The position numbers were made by a program, and so were the translations under genes. Of a DNA stretch of 32,506 nt, positions 17,819-27,386 are shown piece after piece. The first letter of the stretch is position 1. Each line of letters starts with the position of its first letter. Source of the DNA: an uncultured Chromatiaceae bacterium (GTDB lineage Bacteria > Pseudomonadota > Gammaproteobacteria > Chromatiales > Chromatiaceae). The notes under the pieces were generated by a model, which had not been told where the DNA came from, did no database searches, and saw only the letters and a list, made by a program, of their open reading frames with translations. The DNA lies in contig CALALB010000002.1 of assembly GCA_937923175.1 (NCBI GenBank), positions 1 to 32,506 of the forward strand. The letters are read 5' to 3'.

Positions 17819-18184
17819 CTAGTTGGAAGCCCGGCTGCCGCGTTCAATGATCACCCCGACCTCTGTTTCCTCGCCGATTGCCCCCGGTTTGTTAAGGACA
17901 AGGCGCAACCAGCTGATGCCAAACTCGCTTTGCAAGACCTCGGCGCAACGCTCGGCTAGGGTCTCTACCAGGGCATAGCGGCTTTGGGTCACCAATTCGC
18001 GGAGCCGGCGCGCGACGGCCTCATAATCAAGGGCATCCTCGAGGCGGTCGGTGGCTGCTGCGCGCCGAGTGTCAGCAGCAAGCTCTAGGTCCAAGAATAC
18101 GGGGCGAGTGACCTGGCGTTCCCAGGGATGGATACCGATACAGGTCTCGAGACGCAGACCGCGGATGAAGACGATGTCGATCAT
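17819..18184 (-). CDS. folB: Dihydroneopterin aldolase
   Basis: A 121-residue folate-pathway enzyme that converts 7,8-dihydroneopterin to 6-hydroxymethyl-dihydropterin and glycolaldehyde. MIDIVFIRGLRLETCIGIHPWER at the N-terminus matches FolB, with the glutamate and the GIHPWE loop. The catalytic tyrosine lies in ALDYEAVARRL and the catalytic lysine in LVLNKPGAI. It probably forms an octamer. The frame extends ten codons further upstream (to 18214), but the ATG at 18184 starts the conserved sequence. It is divergent from plsY across 47 bases and followed by the MidA-type methyltransferase. Confidence 0.94.
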   Translation of the reverse strand: MIDIVFIRGLRLETCIGIHPWERQVTRPVFLDLELAADTRRAAATDRLEDALDYEAVARRLRELVTQSRYALVETLAERCAEVLQSEFGISWLRLVLNKPGAIGEETEVGVIIERGSRASN

Positions 18185-18231
18185 GATACAGTGGGTGACT
18201 GATTTGGTTACCAACAGAGACTTTCCAAGCG

Positions 18232-18846
18232 ATGATCACAGCCAGCCTGCTTATCCTACTTGCCTATCTCTTGGGTTCGATCTCCAGCGCCATCCTGGTC
18301 TGTCGGCTGCTGGGTCTACCTGATCCGCGCACCCAGGGTTCAAATAATCCAGGGGCGACCAATGTCCTGCGGATCGGCGGCAAAAAGGCGGCGGCAATCA
18401 CCCTGCTGGGCGACAGCCTTAAAGGCCTTGTGCCGATGCTAATCGGCCATGCCCTGGGCGCCAACCCCCTGACCTTGGCGGCGATCGGGCTTGCCGCCTT
18501 TATCGGCCATCTCTATCCAGTATTCTTCGGCTTTAAGGGTGGCAAGGGTGTGGCCACGGCCCTCGGGGTGCAATTCGGGCTCTATTGGCCGATCGGTCTG
18601 GGCACAGCAGTGGTGTGGCTGTTCGTGGCCCGGGTACTAAAGATCTCCTCACTTTCGGCGCTGATCTCGATGACCCTGGCGCCGGTCTTTGTATGGCTGT
18701 TCTGGGATGACCGGGCGCTGATCGGCATGCAGCTGATCATCACGGGGCTGTTGATCTGGCGGCATCGGAGCAACATCCGCAATCTACTGAATGGCACTGA
18801 GCAGGCGATCAATCTCAAGGCTTCAGAAGACCTGGGACGGGACTAA
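18232..18846 (+). CDS. plsY: Acyl-phosphate:glycerol-3-phosphate acyltransferase PlsY
   Basis: A 204-residue inner-membrane enzyme that makes lysophosphatidic acid from acyl-phosphate and glycerol 3-phosphate, the first acylation of phospholipid synthesis. Three cytoplasmic motifs are visible: the N-terminal LLGSISSA, then [12 protein letters not shown] near residues 36-47, and [21 protein letters not shown] near 86-106 ([15 protein letters not shown] is the diagnostic part). Around seven helices are predicted. Its last 24 bases overlap the end of the convergent tsaD. The gene order folB/plsY/tsaD is conserved in gammaproteobacteria. Confidence 0.96.
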   Translation: MITASLLILLAYLLGSISSAILVCRLLGLPDPRTQGSNNPGATNVLRIGGKKAAAITLLGDSLKGLVPMLIGHALGANPLTLAAIGLAAFIGHLYPVFFGFKGGKGVATALGVQFGLYWPIGLGTAVVWLFVARVLKISSLSALISMTLAPVFVWLFWDDRALIGMQLIITGLLIWRHRSNIRNLLNGTEQAINLKASEDLGRD

Positions 18847-19890
18847 AGCGGACGAGGTTGCAGTTGATTCGCCGGGCGGGCTCAACTCATCCAACGGCCA
18901 GCGCGCCCTGGGGGCAAAGGCAAGCGGCTCGTGCTGGCCAGCGCGCAGGCGTTGATAGCCAGCGAAGGCGATCATGGCCCCGTTGTCGGTACAAAGACTA
19001 GGGCGCGGGTAATAAGTCTGACCACCGATTTCAGCGATCGCCTCATCCATCCGCTGGCGCAGGCGCTCATTGGCGCTGACCCCTCCTGCCAGGACCAGCC
19101 GCTGCCGTCCCGTCAGGCGCAAGGCCCGGCGACATTTGATCACCAGGGTTTCGACCACTGCCTCCTCAAAGGCGCGGGCAATGTCGGCGCGCAGTTGATC
19201 AGGATCTTGATTCACCGCAAGCCCGGCCTGAAGGGTCTTGAGGGCAAAGGTCTTCAAACCGCTAAAGCTAAACTCAAGGCCCGGGCGATCGGTCATCGGG
19301 CGAGGAAAGCGATAACGGCCGGGATCACCGCGCTGAGCCAGTTGCGCCAATGCCGGCCCGCCCGGATAAGGCAGGCCCAGGATCTTGGCTGTCTTGTCAA
19401 AAGACTCGCCCGCGGCATCATCGAGCGACTCACCCAGGATGCGATAGCGCCCAATCCCCAATACATCGACCAATTGGGTATGTCCACCTGAGACCAAGAG
19501 CGCCACAAACGGAAAGGGGGGCGGCGGATCCTCAAGTAGGGGGGCAAGCAGATGTCCCTCCATATGATGGACACCGATCGCCGGGACCTGCCAGGCCCAG
19601 GCCAGGGCCCGCCCGATCCCAGCCCCGACCAGCAGCGCGCCGATCAGTCCCGGGCCAGCGGTGTAGGCAATGCCATCGACCGATGCCAGTCCAGATTCAG
19701 CCAGTACCTGCCGGATCAAGGGAAGGGTCTTGCGGATATGGTCGCGCGAGGCAAGCTCGGGCACCACCCCGCCATAGGCGGCATGGATAACGGTTTGGGA
19801 ATAGACCGCCTGCGCCCGCAGACCATATCCCTCCTCATAGATGGCGACCCCTGTCTCATCACAGGAGGTCTCGATCCCCAGTACCCGCAT
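18823..19890 (-). CDS. tsaD: tRNA N6-threonylcarbamoyladenosine synthase subunit TsaD
   Basis: A 355-residue protein that, with TsaB and TsaE, transfers threonylcarbamoyl to A37 of ANN-decoding tRNAs. It starts [14 protein letters not shown] like its E. coli counterpart. The metal-binding histidines appear in HHMEGH (His109 and His113), followed by [10 protein letters not shown], the ASKHA nucleotide-binding loop [17 protein letters not shown], the [10 protein letters not shown] segment and [13 protein letters not shown]. The frame runs back to 19941; ATG codons at 19896 and 19890 are both usable after a GAGGG sequence, and I chose 19890 on homology. The short C-terminal tail after ARWPLDEL overlaps plsY on the opposite strand. 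Confidence 0.96.
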   Translation of the reverse strand: MRVLGIETSCDETGVAIYEEGYGLRAQAVYSQTVIHAAYGGVVPELASRDHIRKTLPLIRQVLAESGLASVDGIAYTAGPGLIGALLVGAGIGRALAWAWQVPAIGVHHMEGHLLAPLLEDPPPPFPFVALLVSGGHTQLVDVLGIGRYRILGESLDDAAGESFDKTAKILGLPYPGGPALAQLAQRGDPGRYRFPRPMTDRPGLEFSFSGLKTFALKTLQAGLAVNQDPDQLRADIARAFEEAVVETLVIKCRRALRLTGRQRLVLAGGVSANERLRQRMDEAIAEIGGQTYYPRPSLCTDNGAMIAFAGYQRLRAGQHEPLAFAPRARWPLDELSPPGESTATSSALVPSQVF

Positions 19891-19943
19891 TGCCATTGAT
19901 CCCTCGACCCCTTCGAGCTCAGGCGTTTGCTTAGCATACACCT

Positions 19944-19973
19944 TTGCCTTAGGTGTTGATCATACGTTATCAT
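19944..19973 (+). promoter_or_regulatory. Putative promoter for the rpsU operon
   Basis: TTGCCT (19944-19949) and TATCAT (19968-19973) are 18 bases apart in the AT-rich gap between the divergent tsaD and rpsU, about 50 bases upstream of rpsU. This is the expected place for the macromolecular-synthesis operon promoter; the boxes are moderate. Confidence 0.4.
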
Positions 19974-20022
19974 TTAAAATCTTTTTTATTCCTAAATCGA
20001 GCAACCGGAGATCCGAGCCCTT

Positions 20023-20238
20023 ATGCCCAGCGTGCGTGTCAAAGAAAACGAGCCATTTGAGGTTGCCATGCGGCGTTTTAAGCGGTCGTGCGAGAAGGCG
20101 GGTGTGCTCGCCGAGGTACGCCGGCGCGAGTTCTATGAAAAACCGACTGCCGAGCGCAAGCGCAAGAAGATCGCCGCAATCAAGCGCCATCAGAAAAGGC
20201 TTCAGCGCGAGGCCCGCCGTTGGGAGCGGCCTTACTAG
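20023..20238 (+). CDS. rpsU: Small ribosomal subunit protein bS21
   Basis: A 71-residue, very basic protein identical in layout to E. coli S21: [20 protein letters not shown] at the start, then [22 protein letters not shown] and a basic C-terminal helix ending [10 protein letters not shown]. It binds the 30S platform near the anti-Shine-Dalgarno end of 16S rRNA and aids initiation. GGAG at 20007-20010 lies 12 bases before the ATG. It is the first gene of the rpsU-yqeY-dnaG-rpoD operon. Confidence 0.98.
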   Translation: MPSVRVKENEPFEVAMRRFKRSCEKAGVLAEVRRREFYEKPTAERKRKKIAAIKRHQKRLQREARRWERPY

Positions 20239-20261
20239 GCATCGGCCTGATTGGGTTGACT

Positions 20262-20711
20262 ATGCCCATGCTGAAGTCCCGTATCCAGGATGAGATGAAA
20301 TCCGCTCTCAAGTCGGGCGACAAGGGCAGGCTTGGGGCTATCCGACTGATCCTGGCTGCCATTAAGCAGCGCGAGATCGACGAGCAGATTGAGCTCGACG
20401 ATGCCCAAACCCTGGCAGTACTCGATAAACTGATCAAACAGCGTCGCGACTCCATTGCCCAGTACGAAGCAGCTGGGCGCGCAGATCTGGCTGCTGCCGA
20501 GCGCTTCGAGCTCGAGGTCATCCAGTCCTATCTTCCCCCGCCTCTCAGCGAGGCCGAGATCGATGCCCTGATCGAGGCAGCCATCGCCGAGCACGGCGCC
20601 CAGGGACTCAGCGATATGGGCCGGGTGATGCATGCCTTGCGCCCGCGTCTGCAAGGGCGCGCTGATCTGGGGGCGATCAGCGCAAAGGTCAAACAGCGTC
20701 TCGGGGGCTAA
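20262..20711 (+). CDS. YqeY/GatB-like domain protein
   Basis: A 149-residue protein of the YqeY family (GatB/YqeY domain), often found between rpsU and dnaG. The family body is visible as LKSRIQDEMKSALKSGDKGRL near the start, RLILAAIKQREID, the helix QRRDSIAQYEAAGR, and LEVIQSYLPPPLSEAEI, with the C-terminal MGRVMHALRPRLQGRADLG block resembling the tail domain of GatB that contacts tRNA. Its cellular role is not firmly known; tRNA-related binding is inferred from the GatB relation. The start is ambiguous between 20262 and 20268, with no strong Shine-Dalgarno sequence. The frame is open back to 20220, inside rpsU. Confidence 0.88.
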   Translation: MPMLKSRIQDEMKSALKSGDKGRLGAIRLILAAIKQREIDEQIELDDAQTLAVLDKLIKQRRDSIAQYEAAGRADLAAAERFELEVIQSYLPPPLSEAEIDALIEAAIAEHGAQGLSDMGRVMHALRPRLQGRADLGAISAKVKQRLGG

Positions 20712-20726
20712 AACCAGCAGGGGCCC

Positions 20727-22448
20727 ATGGCTGGCCGCATCCCGCCTGAATTGATCGACCAGATTCTGGCGCGAACCGACATTGTCGAATTGATCGGCAG
20801 GCGCCTGAAGCTGCGTAAAAGCGGCAAGGACTATATAGGGCTTTGCCCCTTCCACAACGAAAAGACCCCGTCTTTTACCGTCAGCCCGGACAAACAGTTC
20901 TATCACTGTTTTGGATGCGGCGCGCATGGCTCGGCCATCGGCTTTTTGATGGCCTATGACCGTCTTTCATTCCGTGAGGCGGTCGAGGAACTGGCTCGCT
21001 ACACCGGTCTTGAGCTCCCCACTGAAAGCGCCTCTGCTCAGGCCGGCCCGGATTACGAGCCGCTTTATCAGTTATTGCAGGCGGCAGCCGATTATTATCG
21101 ACATCAACTGGGCAGCCATCCCCAAGCCAAGCAGGCGATCGAGTATCTCAAAGGGCGGGGTTTAACCGGCGAGATCGCCGCACGCTTTGGCCTTGGCTAT
21201 GCGCCGCCTGATGGACTTGCCCTGCTCCGTCGCTTCGGGACCGACCGCAAGGCCCTGGATCATCTATTGACCGCTGGCCTGATAGCAGTGCAGGATGGGC
21301 ACCACTATGATCGCTTTCGCGGCCGCATCATGTTCCCGATTCGCGATCAGCGGGGGCGCGTGATCGGTTTCGGCGGGCGCCTGCTCGGTGAGGGCCAACC
21401 GAAATATCTCAATTCGCCGAAAACGCCGATCTTTCACAAAGGCCGAGCCCTCTATGGGCTCTATGAGGCCCACCAAGTCAATCGAACCCTGCAGTCCCTG
21501 ATCGTGGTCGAAGGCTATCTCGATGTGATCGCCCTGGCCCAATTCGGCATCACCCAGGCTGTGGCTACCCTGGGAACTGCCACGACTGCCGAGCAGCTTA
21601 ACCGCCTGTTTAAACTCGCACCCGAGATCGTCTTTTGTTTCGATGGGGATCGTGCGGGACGCGCTGCAGCCTGGCGGGCGCTCGAGACAGCCCTGCCCCT
21701 GGTAACCGGCCACCAGTCTATCCGCTTTTTGTTCCTACCAGAAGGCGAGGACCCGGATACCCTGGTCAGGCGGGAGGGCAGAGACGGTTTTCAGGCACGC
21801 CTCAAGGGGGCTGAGCCGCTGTCCGAGGTTCTCTTCGCCCATCATGCCGGCGATTTCGATCTAACGATCCCAGATGGGCGCCTGCAATATGCAGGCCATC
21901 TGATCCCTTTGCTCGAGCGCCTGCCGCCTGGCCCCTACCGCACCCTCTTGGCCCAGCGTCTCGGCGATTTTGTGGGCCTGCCGATTGCCCAACTCAGCCC
22001 ATCTCTGGCCCCCACGCCTGTCCGCCGCGGCCCATCGCCGCGCGCCCAGCATAGCCTGGTGGCGCAGGCCGTGGCCATCCTCCTCGACCGTCCCCATTTG
22101 GCGCGCAGCGCCCTGGCGCTGAGCCCAGATTGGCGGCGCTCGAATCGCCGCGGCATCGCCATCCTGGTTCAATTGCTCGATGCTCTTGCCCAATCATCTG
22201 GTTTGTCTAAGGCCCAGATCCTGGAACGCTGGCGCGATCAGCCCTATTTCGACTATCTCCAAGAGCTGACCCTTGATCCCCTGGTGCAGACCCTGGATGA
22301 GGCAGGTGCAGAGGCCGAACTCATCGGGGCCATGGAACGCTTGAACACCGAGGTACGCGACCAGGAATGGCGTCAACCGTTTAATAAACGCAGCCCCAGC
22401 GACTGGACCGATGAGGAACGCAGCCGGCTTAGTCGGCGCGATCGATAG
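20727..22448 (+). CDS. dnaG: DNA primase
   Basis: A 573-residue primase that makes RNA primers at the replication fork together with DnaB. The N-terminal CHC2 zinc finger uses Cys40, His43, Cys61 and Cys64 (CPFHNEKTPSF.. and HCFGCG). The catalytic core follows, with the RNA-polymerase-like basic region and YLNSPKTPIFHKGRALYGL. The TOPRIM fold has Glu262 in VVEGYLDV and the metal-binding DGD at 306-308 (FCFDGDRAG). The C-terminal 150 residues form the helicase-interaction domain, which is poorly conserved as usual. AGGGG lies a few bases upstream of the ATG at 20727. It lies 15 bases after yqeY. Confidence 0.97.
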   Translation: MAGRIPPELIDQILARTDIVELIGRRLKLRKSGKDYIGLCPFHNEKTPSFTVSPDKQFYHCFGCGAHGSAIGFLMAYDRLSFREAVEELARYTGLELPTESASAQAGPDYEPLYQLLQAAADYYRHQLGSHPQAKQAIEYLKGRGLTGEIAARFGLGYAPPDGLALLRRFGTDRKALDHLLTAGLIAVQDGHHYDRFRGRIMFPIRDQRGRVIGFGGRLLGEGQPKYLNSPKTPIFHKGRALYGLYEAHQVNRTLQSLIVVEGYLDVIALAQFGITQAVATLGTATTAEQLNRLFKLAPEIVFCFDGDRAGRAAAWRALETALPLVTGHQSIRFLFLPEGEDPDTLVRREGRDGFQARLKGAEPLSEVLFAHHAGDFDLTIPDGRLQYAGHLIPLLERLPPGPYRTLLAQRLGDFVGLPIAQLSPSLAPTPVRRGPSPRAQHSLVAQAVAILLDRPHLARSALALSPDWRRSNRRGIAILVQLLDALAQSSGLSKAQILERWRDQPYFDYLQELTLDPLVQTLDEAGAEAELIGAMERLNTEVRDQEWRQPFNKRSPSDWTDEERSRLSRRDR

Positions 22449-22514
22449 GCAATCCGAGCCTAGCTTTTTTGACCAAATCGTCTATTTCTATCTAGGGTCA
22501 TGCTTGATCTTAAC

Positions 22515-22539
22515 AGGTGTCATCAAGGTGTCATCAAGG
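22515..22539. repeat. Tandem 11-base repeat upstream of rpoD
   Basis: AGGTGTCATCA occurs twice head to tail (22515-22525 and 22526-22536), with the first bases of a third unit following. It lies 102 bases before rpoD and upstream of the putative rpoD promoter, so it may be a regulator site or a small slippage repeat. Confidence 0.5.
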
Positions 22540-22562
22540 GGAAGGGGATGAGGAGGTGGGGT

Positions 22563-22591
22563 TTTCGCATATCCGATCGATGTGTTATATT
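22563..22591 (+). promoter_or_regulatory. Putative internal promoter for rpoD
   Basis: TTTCGC (22563-22568) and TATATT (22586-22591) are 17 bases apart, with TG at the extended -10 position (22583-22584). It lies 50 bases upstream of the rpoD start. An internal rpoD promoter in this operon position is known in enterobacteria, which supports the idea, but the -35 box is weak. Confidence 0.42.
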
Positions 22592-22640
22592 AACTAGTTT
22601 TCTCGAGCTGACTTGAGCCGTATCCAGATCAAGGTAACCC

Positions 22641-24503
<1,863 letters not shown>

Positions 24504-24534
24504 CCCCCCTTGGCACCAGGGAGGGTGCAACCGC

Positions 24535-24567
24535 GCCGGCGATGACCAATCCTCATCGCCGGCCTTT
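24535..24567 (+). terminator. Terminator after rpoD
   Basis: A perfect 11-base stem GCCGGCGATGA/TCATCGCCGGC (24535-24545 and 24553-24563, loop of seven) is followed by CTTT. The T-run is short, but the stem is strong and the position, 31 bases past the rpoD stop, fits an operon end. Confidence 0.72.
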
Positions 24568-24588
24568 CCAGCCCAATATCTAGCCTCT

Positions 24589-24662
24589 GGGCCCATAGCT
24601 CAATCGGTCAGAGCGGCGGACTCATAATCCGTGGGTTGTAGGTTCGAGTCCTACTGGGCCCA
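24589..24662 (+). tRNA. tRNA with CAU anticodon, probably tRNA-Ile2
   Basis: A complete cloverleaf of 74 bases without an encoded CCA. The acceptor arms are GGGCCCA (24589-24595) and TGGGCCC (24655-24661), with discriminator A at 24662. The D arm is GCTC/GAGC, the anticodon stem GCGGA/TCCGT with loop CTCATAA, and the T arm GTAGG/CCTAC with loop TTCGAGT. The anticodon CAT lies at 24623-24625, so it could be elongator Met or the isoleucine tRNA whose C34 is changed to lysidine by TilS. The C4-G69 and C5-G68 pairs seen here are the TilS recognition features of tRNA-Ile2, whereas elongator Met usually has weak pairs there. It is not an initiator, since position 1 pairs normally. Confidence 0.93.
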
Positions 24663-24822
24663 TTAACCCCAATCCCTCGGACAAGGTCCTGCCTGGCCAA
24701 GCGAGTAGGTTAGGCGCCAGTTGGGGCCTTAAGAGAGATAGAGCCATAGAGGTCATGGCAGAGGGCAAGCTCAGCGACCCAACCTCCTTCTGTATGCCAA
24801 GCGGCCCCATAAGTTATGAGAG

Positions 24823-24851
24823 TTGCAAGATACCTCGGCGGGTTCTAAATT
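24823..24851 (+). promoter_or_regulatory. Promoter for tmRNA
   Basis: TTGCAA (24823-24828) and TAAATT (24846-24851) are spaced by exactly 17 bases. Transcription should begin about six to eight bases downstream, leaving a short leader for RNase P to remove before the mature 5' end at 24864. Confidence 0.65.
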
Positions 24852-24863
24852 AGTTAGGTACCC

Positions 24864-25223
24864 GGGGGCGACATGGTTTCGACGTGGGTCGCAAAACCTG
24901 AGGTGCATGCCGAGGTGCGGGAGACCTCGTAAAACCATCCGCGAACCAACAGCTGCCAACGACGACAGCTACGCTCTCGCTGCCTAATCCCAGCGGGCCT
25001 CAGACCGCCGTTTGCCGATGGATGGCGGGTTCCTGGGGTCACCAGACATCGGATCGCAGCAAGGGGGTGTTCGGCCCCGAGCTGCTAAAACCCTGCCGAA
25101 CTCGCCGACCAGTTGCCCTGCCCCTCGGGCGCTGGAAGGCCAGAAACAATAGAGCGGGCTAAGCATGTAGGACCAAGGGCAGAGGGCTTACGGACGCGGG
25201 TTCGATTCCCGCCGCCTCCACCA
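24864..25223 (+). ncRNA. ssrA: Transfer-messenger RNA (tmRNA)
   Basis: A one-piece tmRNA of 360 bases that rescues stalled ribosomes with SmpB by adding a degradation tag. The 5' end GGGGGCGACATGGTTTCGACG is typical; its first seven bases pair with CGCCTCC at 25213-25219, followed by ACCA at the 3' end. The T arm is GACGCGGGTTCGATTCCCGCC-like (GCGGGTTCGATTCCCGC), as in tRNA. The tag reading frame lies at 24955-24987. G-rich pseudoknot sequence follows the tag stop. Confidence 0.97.
24955..24987 (+). CDS. tmRNA proteolysis tag ANDDSYALAA
   Basis: The resume codon is GCC, and the frame reads ANDDSYALAA then TAA. The C-terminal ALAA is the ClpXP/ClpAP recognition end. The fifth residue is serine where E. 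coli and Pseudomonas tags have asparagine (ANDENYALAA, ANDDNYALAA from memory). Confidence 0.93.
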   Translation, partial: ANDDSYALAA

Positions 25224-25230
25224 ATCATCC

Positions 25231-25259
25231 AAGGCCAACCCTGGTCGTTGGCCTTTTTT
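25231..25259 (+). terminator. Rho-independent terminator of ssrA
   Basis: AAGGCCAAC (25231-25239) pairs with GTTGGCCTT (25247-25255), loop CCTGGTC, followed by further T to 25259. It lies seven bases after the tmRNA 3' end. Confidence 0.92.
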
Positions 25260-25260
25260 A

Positions 25261-25531
25261 TTGCCTGTTTCCCCGCCTGGGGGTAGACATTCGCTGGGTG
25301 ATCCTGCGGAGGCAGCCTGAGCACATTCACCAGCTTCGCCCCTGCTGGTCTTTTCAGTCATCCGTTTTTTTCCAGGTGTCCGCTGAGTCTTCCCATCCAG
25401 GCTGCGCCAAGGGCGTGGCGGCGCCAGTGGTAGTCGGCAATTGCCCAGCGGCGAGTACCAAGAGGCATACCGCAAGGCCATGGAGAGGATCCGCCAGTTG
25501 AATGCGGCCCTTGACATTGCGAGGACCCCAG
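25261..25531. other. Region between tmRNA and the DUF2130 gene
   Basis: I assign no gene here. One plus-strand frame at about 25435-25531 looks coding-like (GEYQEAYRKAMERIRQLNAAL) and runs across the DUF2130 start in another frame. It has no visible start or homologue that I know and may be the tail of a lost gene. Confidence 0.3.
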
Positions 25532-26878
25532 ATGACCGAATTATCCATCACCTGCCCCCGCTGCGAGCACAGATTCACCCTGAACGAGGCGCTCACTGCC
25601 CAGTTGCGCGCTGGTTTTGAGGCCGAGCATCAGGCGCGTCTGCAGAGGGCGCTGCAAGAGGTCGAGCAGCGCACCCAGGCGCAGATGCAAGGGCTTGAGC
25701 GCCTGCTGAGCGAACAAAACGCTAGGATCAAAGAGTCCGAATCGCGCGCCTTGGCCTTCCAGCAACGGGTGCTCGAGCTCGAACAGTCCCGTCAGCAGGC
25801 GATCGAGCGCGCCCGACTCGAGACCGAGGAACGCCTGCGCCGCGAATTTTTGGAACACCAACAGGCACTCATCGCCCAGGCCGAGCAACGGGCATGCGAG
25901 TCTTCTAAACACGAACGACGCGAGCTCGAGCTGCGTCTGGCTGCCGAGCGGGAGGCGCGGGAACGCGCCCAGAGGGCCGAGCTTGAGCTCAGACAAAGGG
26001 CGGCTGCCCTTGAGGAGCGCGCCCGCGAGCTTGATCTGGAGGTTGCGCGGCGCATCGATGCCGAGCGCGCTCATTGGGAAACCAAGCTGCGCCAGATGTT
26101 GGCGGTTGAACATGACTTAAGGCTTAAAGAAAAGGACAAGCAGCTTGAGGACCTGCGCCGGGTTATCGCCGACCTGCAACGTAAAAGCGAACAAGGCAGC
26201 CAAGAGCTGCAGGGCGAGGTCTTGGAGCTCGACATTCAGGCGGCCTTAGAACAGCGCTTTCCCCAGGATGAGGTCATGCCTGTACCTAAGGGGATTGCCG
26301 GCGCCGATCTCATCCAGACGGTTAAGAACAACCGCGGCCAGGCATGCGGGCGGATCATTTGGGAGACCAAAAACACTAAGCATTGGTCGGCAGGCTGGAT
26401 CCCAAAGCTCAAAGACGACCTGCGCGCCGCCGGCGGCAATCTCGCCGTTTTGGTCTCGACCGCACTCCCCGAAGGGATCTATGAGTTCGGGCTCATCGAG
26501 GGGGTCTGGGTCGCCAGCCGCCGCGCCTGGCCGGCCTTAGCCGTTGCCTTGCGCGAGCAGCTCATCCAGGTCGCATTCGCCCAGGCGGCAGCCGAAGGCA
26601 GACAGGAAAAAATGGCCGCGGTCTATGACTATCTAGCAAGCGATGCCTTCCGCCAGCGGGTAGCAGGGATCGTCGAGTCCTTTACCGCCATGCAGGATCA
26701 GCTCAACCGCGAGCGGCGGGCGATGGAGCGGCTGTGGAAGGAGCGCGAGAAACAGATCGAGCGAATCACCTTAAATACCGTTGGACTCTATGGCGAGCTA
26801 CGGGGGATCCTGGGGGGCAGCATCCCTGAGATCGAGGCGCTCAGCCTGGAGCATGTGACGGCCCTCCTGGGGCCTTAA
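25532..26878 (+). CDS. DUF2130 coiled-coil protein with nuclease-like motif
   Basis: A 448-residue protein of the DUF2130 family. Residues 5-15 hold a single CPRCEHRF knuckle. Residues about 25-225 form a long Glu/Arg/Gln-rich coiled coil. The conserved C-terminal domain runs from about 228 to 440: LELDIQAALEQRFPQDEV, GIAGADLIQ (Asp259), then RIIWETKNTKHW (Glu278, Lys280), followed by WIPKLKDDL and GGNLAVLVS. The spacing E..D..ExK resembles the PD-(D/E)XK nuclease fold, so DNA cleavage or binding is plausible but not shown. The frame opens at 25502, but the ATG at 25532 is preceded by GAGG and begins the conserved sequence. It has no operon partner. Confidence 0.87.
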   Translation: MTELSITCPRCEHRFTLNEALTAQLRAGFEAEHQARLQRALQEVEQRTQAQMQGLERLLSEQNARIKESESRALAFQQRVLELEQSRQQAIERARLETEERLRREFLEHQQALIAQAEQRACESSKHERRELELRLAAEREARERAQRAELELRQRAAALEERARELDLEVARRIDAERAHWETKLRQMLAVEHDLRLKEKDKQLEDLRRVIADLQRKSEQGSQELQGEVLELDIQAALEQRFPQDEVMPVPKGIAGADLIQTVKNNRGQACGRIIWETKNTKHWSAGWIPKLKDDLRAAGGNLAVLVSTALPEGIYEFGLIEGVWVASRRAWPALAVALREQLIQVAFAQAAAEGRQEKMAAVYDYLASDAFRQRVAGIVESFTAMQDQLNRERRAMERLWKEREKQIERITLNTVGLYGELRGILGGSIPEIEALSLEHVTALLGP

Positions 26879-27386
26879 CCGGACGACAAACGCCCCTCCC
26901 CCTTGGCTGTCTTATCGCCCTAAGTAACGGGGGTTCAAGCAATCGGGATCTTCCATCCCCGAATCATCCATGAATAGCAAGGCTGGGGTCAGCCATTCTC
27001 GCTGATGCTGACCCTCCTGATTGCCCTGATTTGGCTGCCAATCCGTCCGTGGTCAAAGACGCTAGCTCAGAGGTCGCTCGCAGCCGCCCCTCGGCCTAGG
27101 GTCCCGGGCGAATCCTCTCCCCCAAACGATACGAGGGCAGCTGAGCGTTGACCCAATAGCGCCCTTGCCTTGCACCTGTCTCCCGGGCCGCTGGCGTTCC
27201 CAAGCTGAAATCCCCAGACACCGGGGTGAGGAGCACGCGCAGAGTCGTGGCTTAAGGCCATCATCAACCGTTTGCCCCCGGCATTTGCGCTGCTCGGGCG
27301 GCCTGCGGCCGGGCCAAGGGTTGCGTGACAGCAGGCAGGACCTGATCCCCGGGCTGAATCGGCCATGACCTGAAGGGATCCCCCCC
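26879..27386. other. 508-base gap without a recognised gene
   Basis: An 8-base inverted repeat GGGTCAGC/GCTGACCC (26986-26993 and 27007-27014, loop of 13) lies in the first third. The remainder is GC-rich, with open frames on both strands that match nothing I know. The last bases before 27386 (AAGGG/CCCTT arms around 27374-27390) might form a weak hairpin after cysE. The gap may contain decayed sequence. Confidence 0.45.

Noticed and set aside
18931-19491. A 186-codon open frame antisense to tsaD
   Set aside because: No family resemblance; tsaD motifs cover the same stretch on the other strand.
25085-25517. Minus-strand open frames over the tmRNA 3' half and the following gap
   Set aside because: They are generated by the structured RNA gene and have no homologue.
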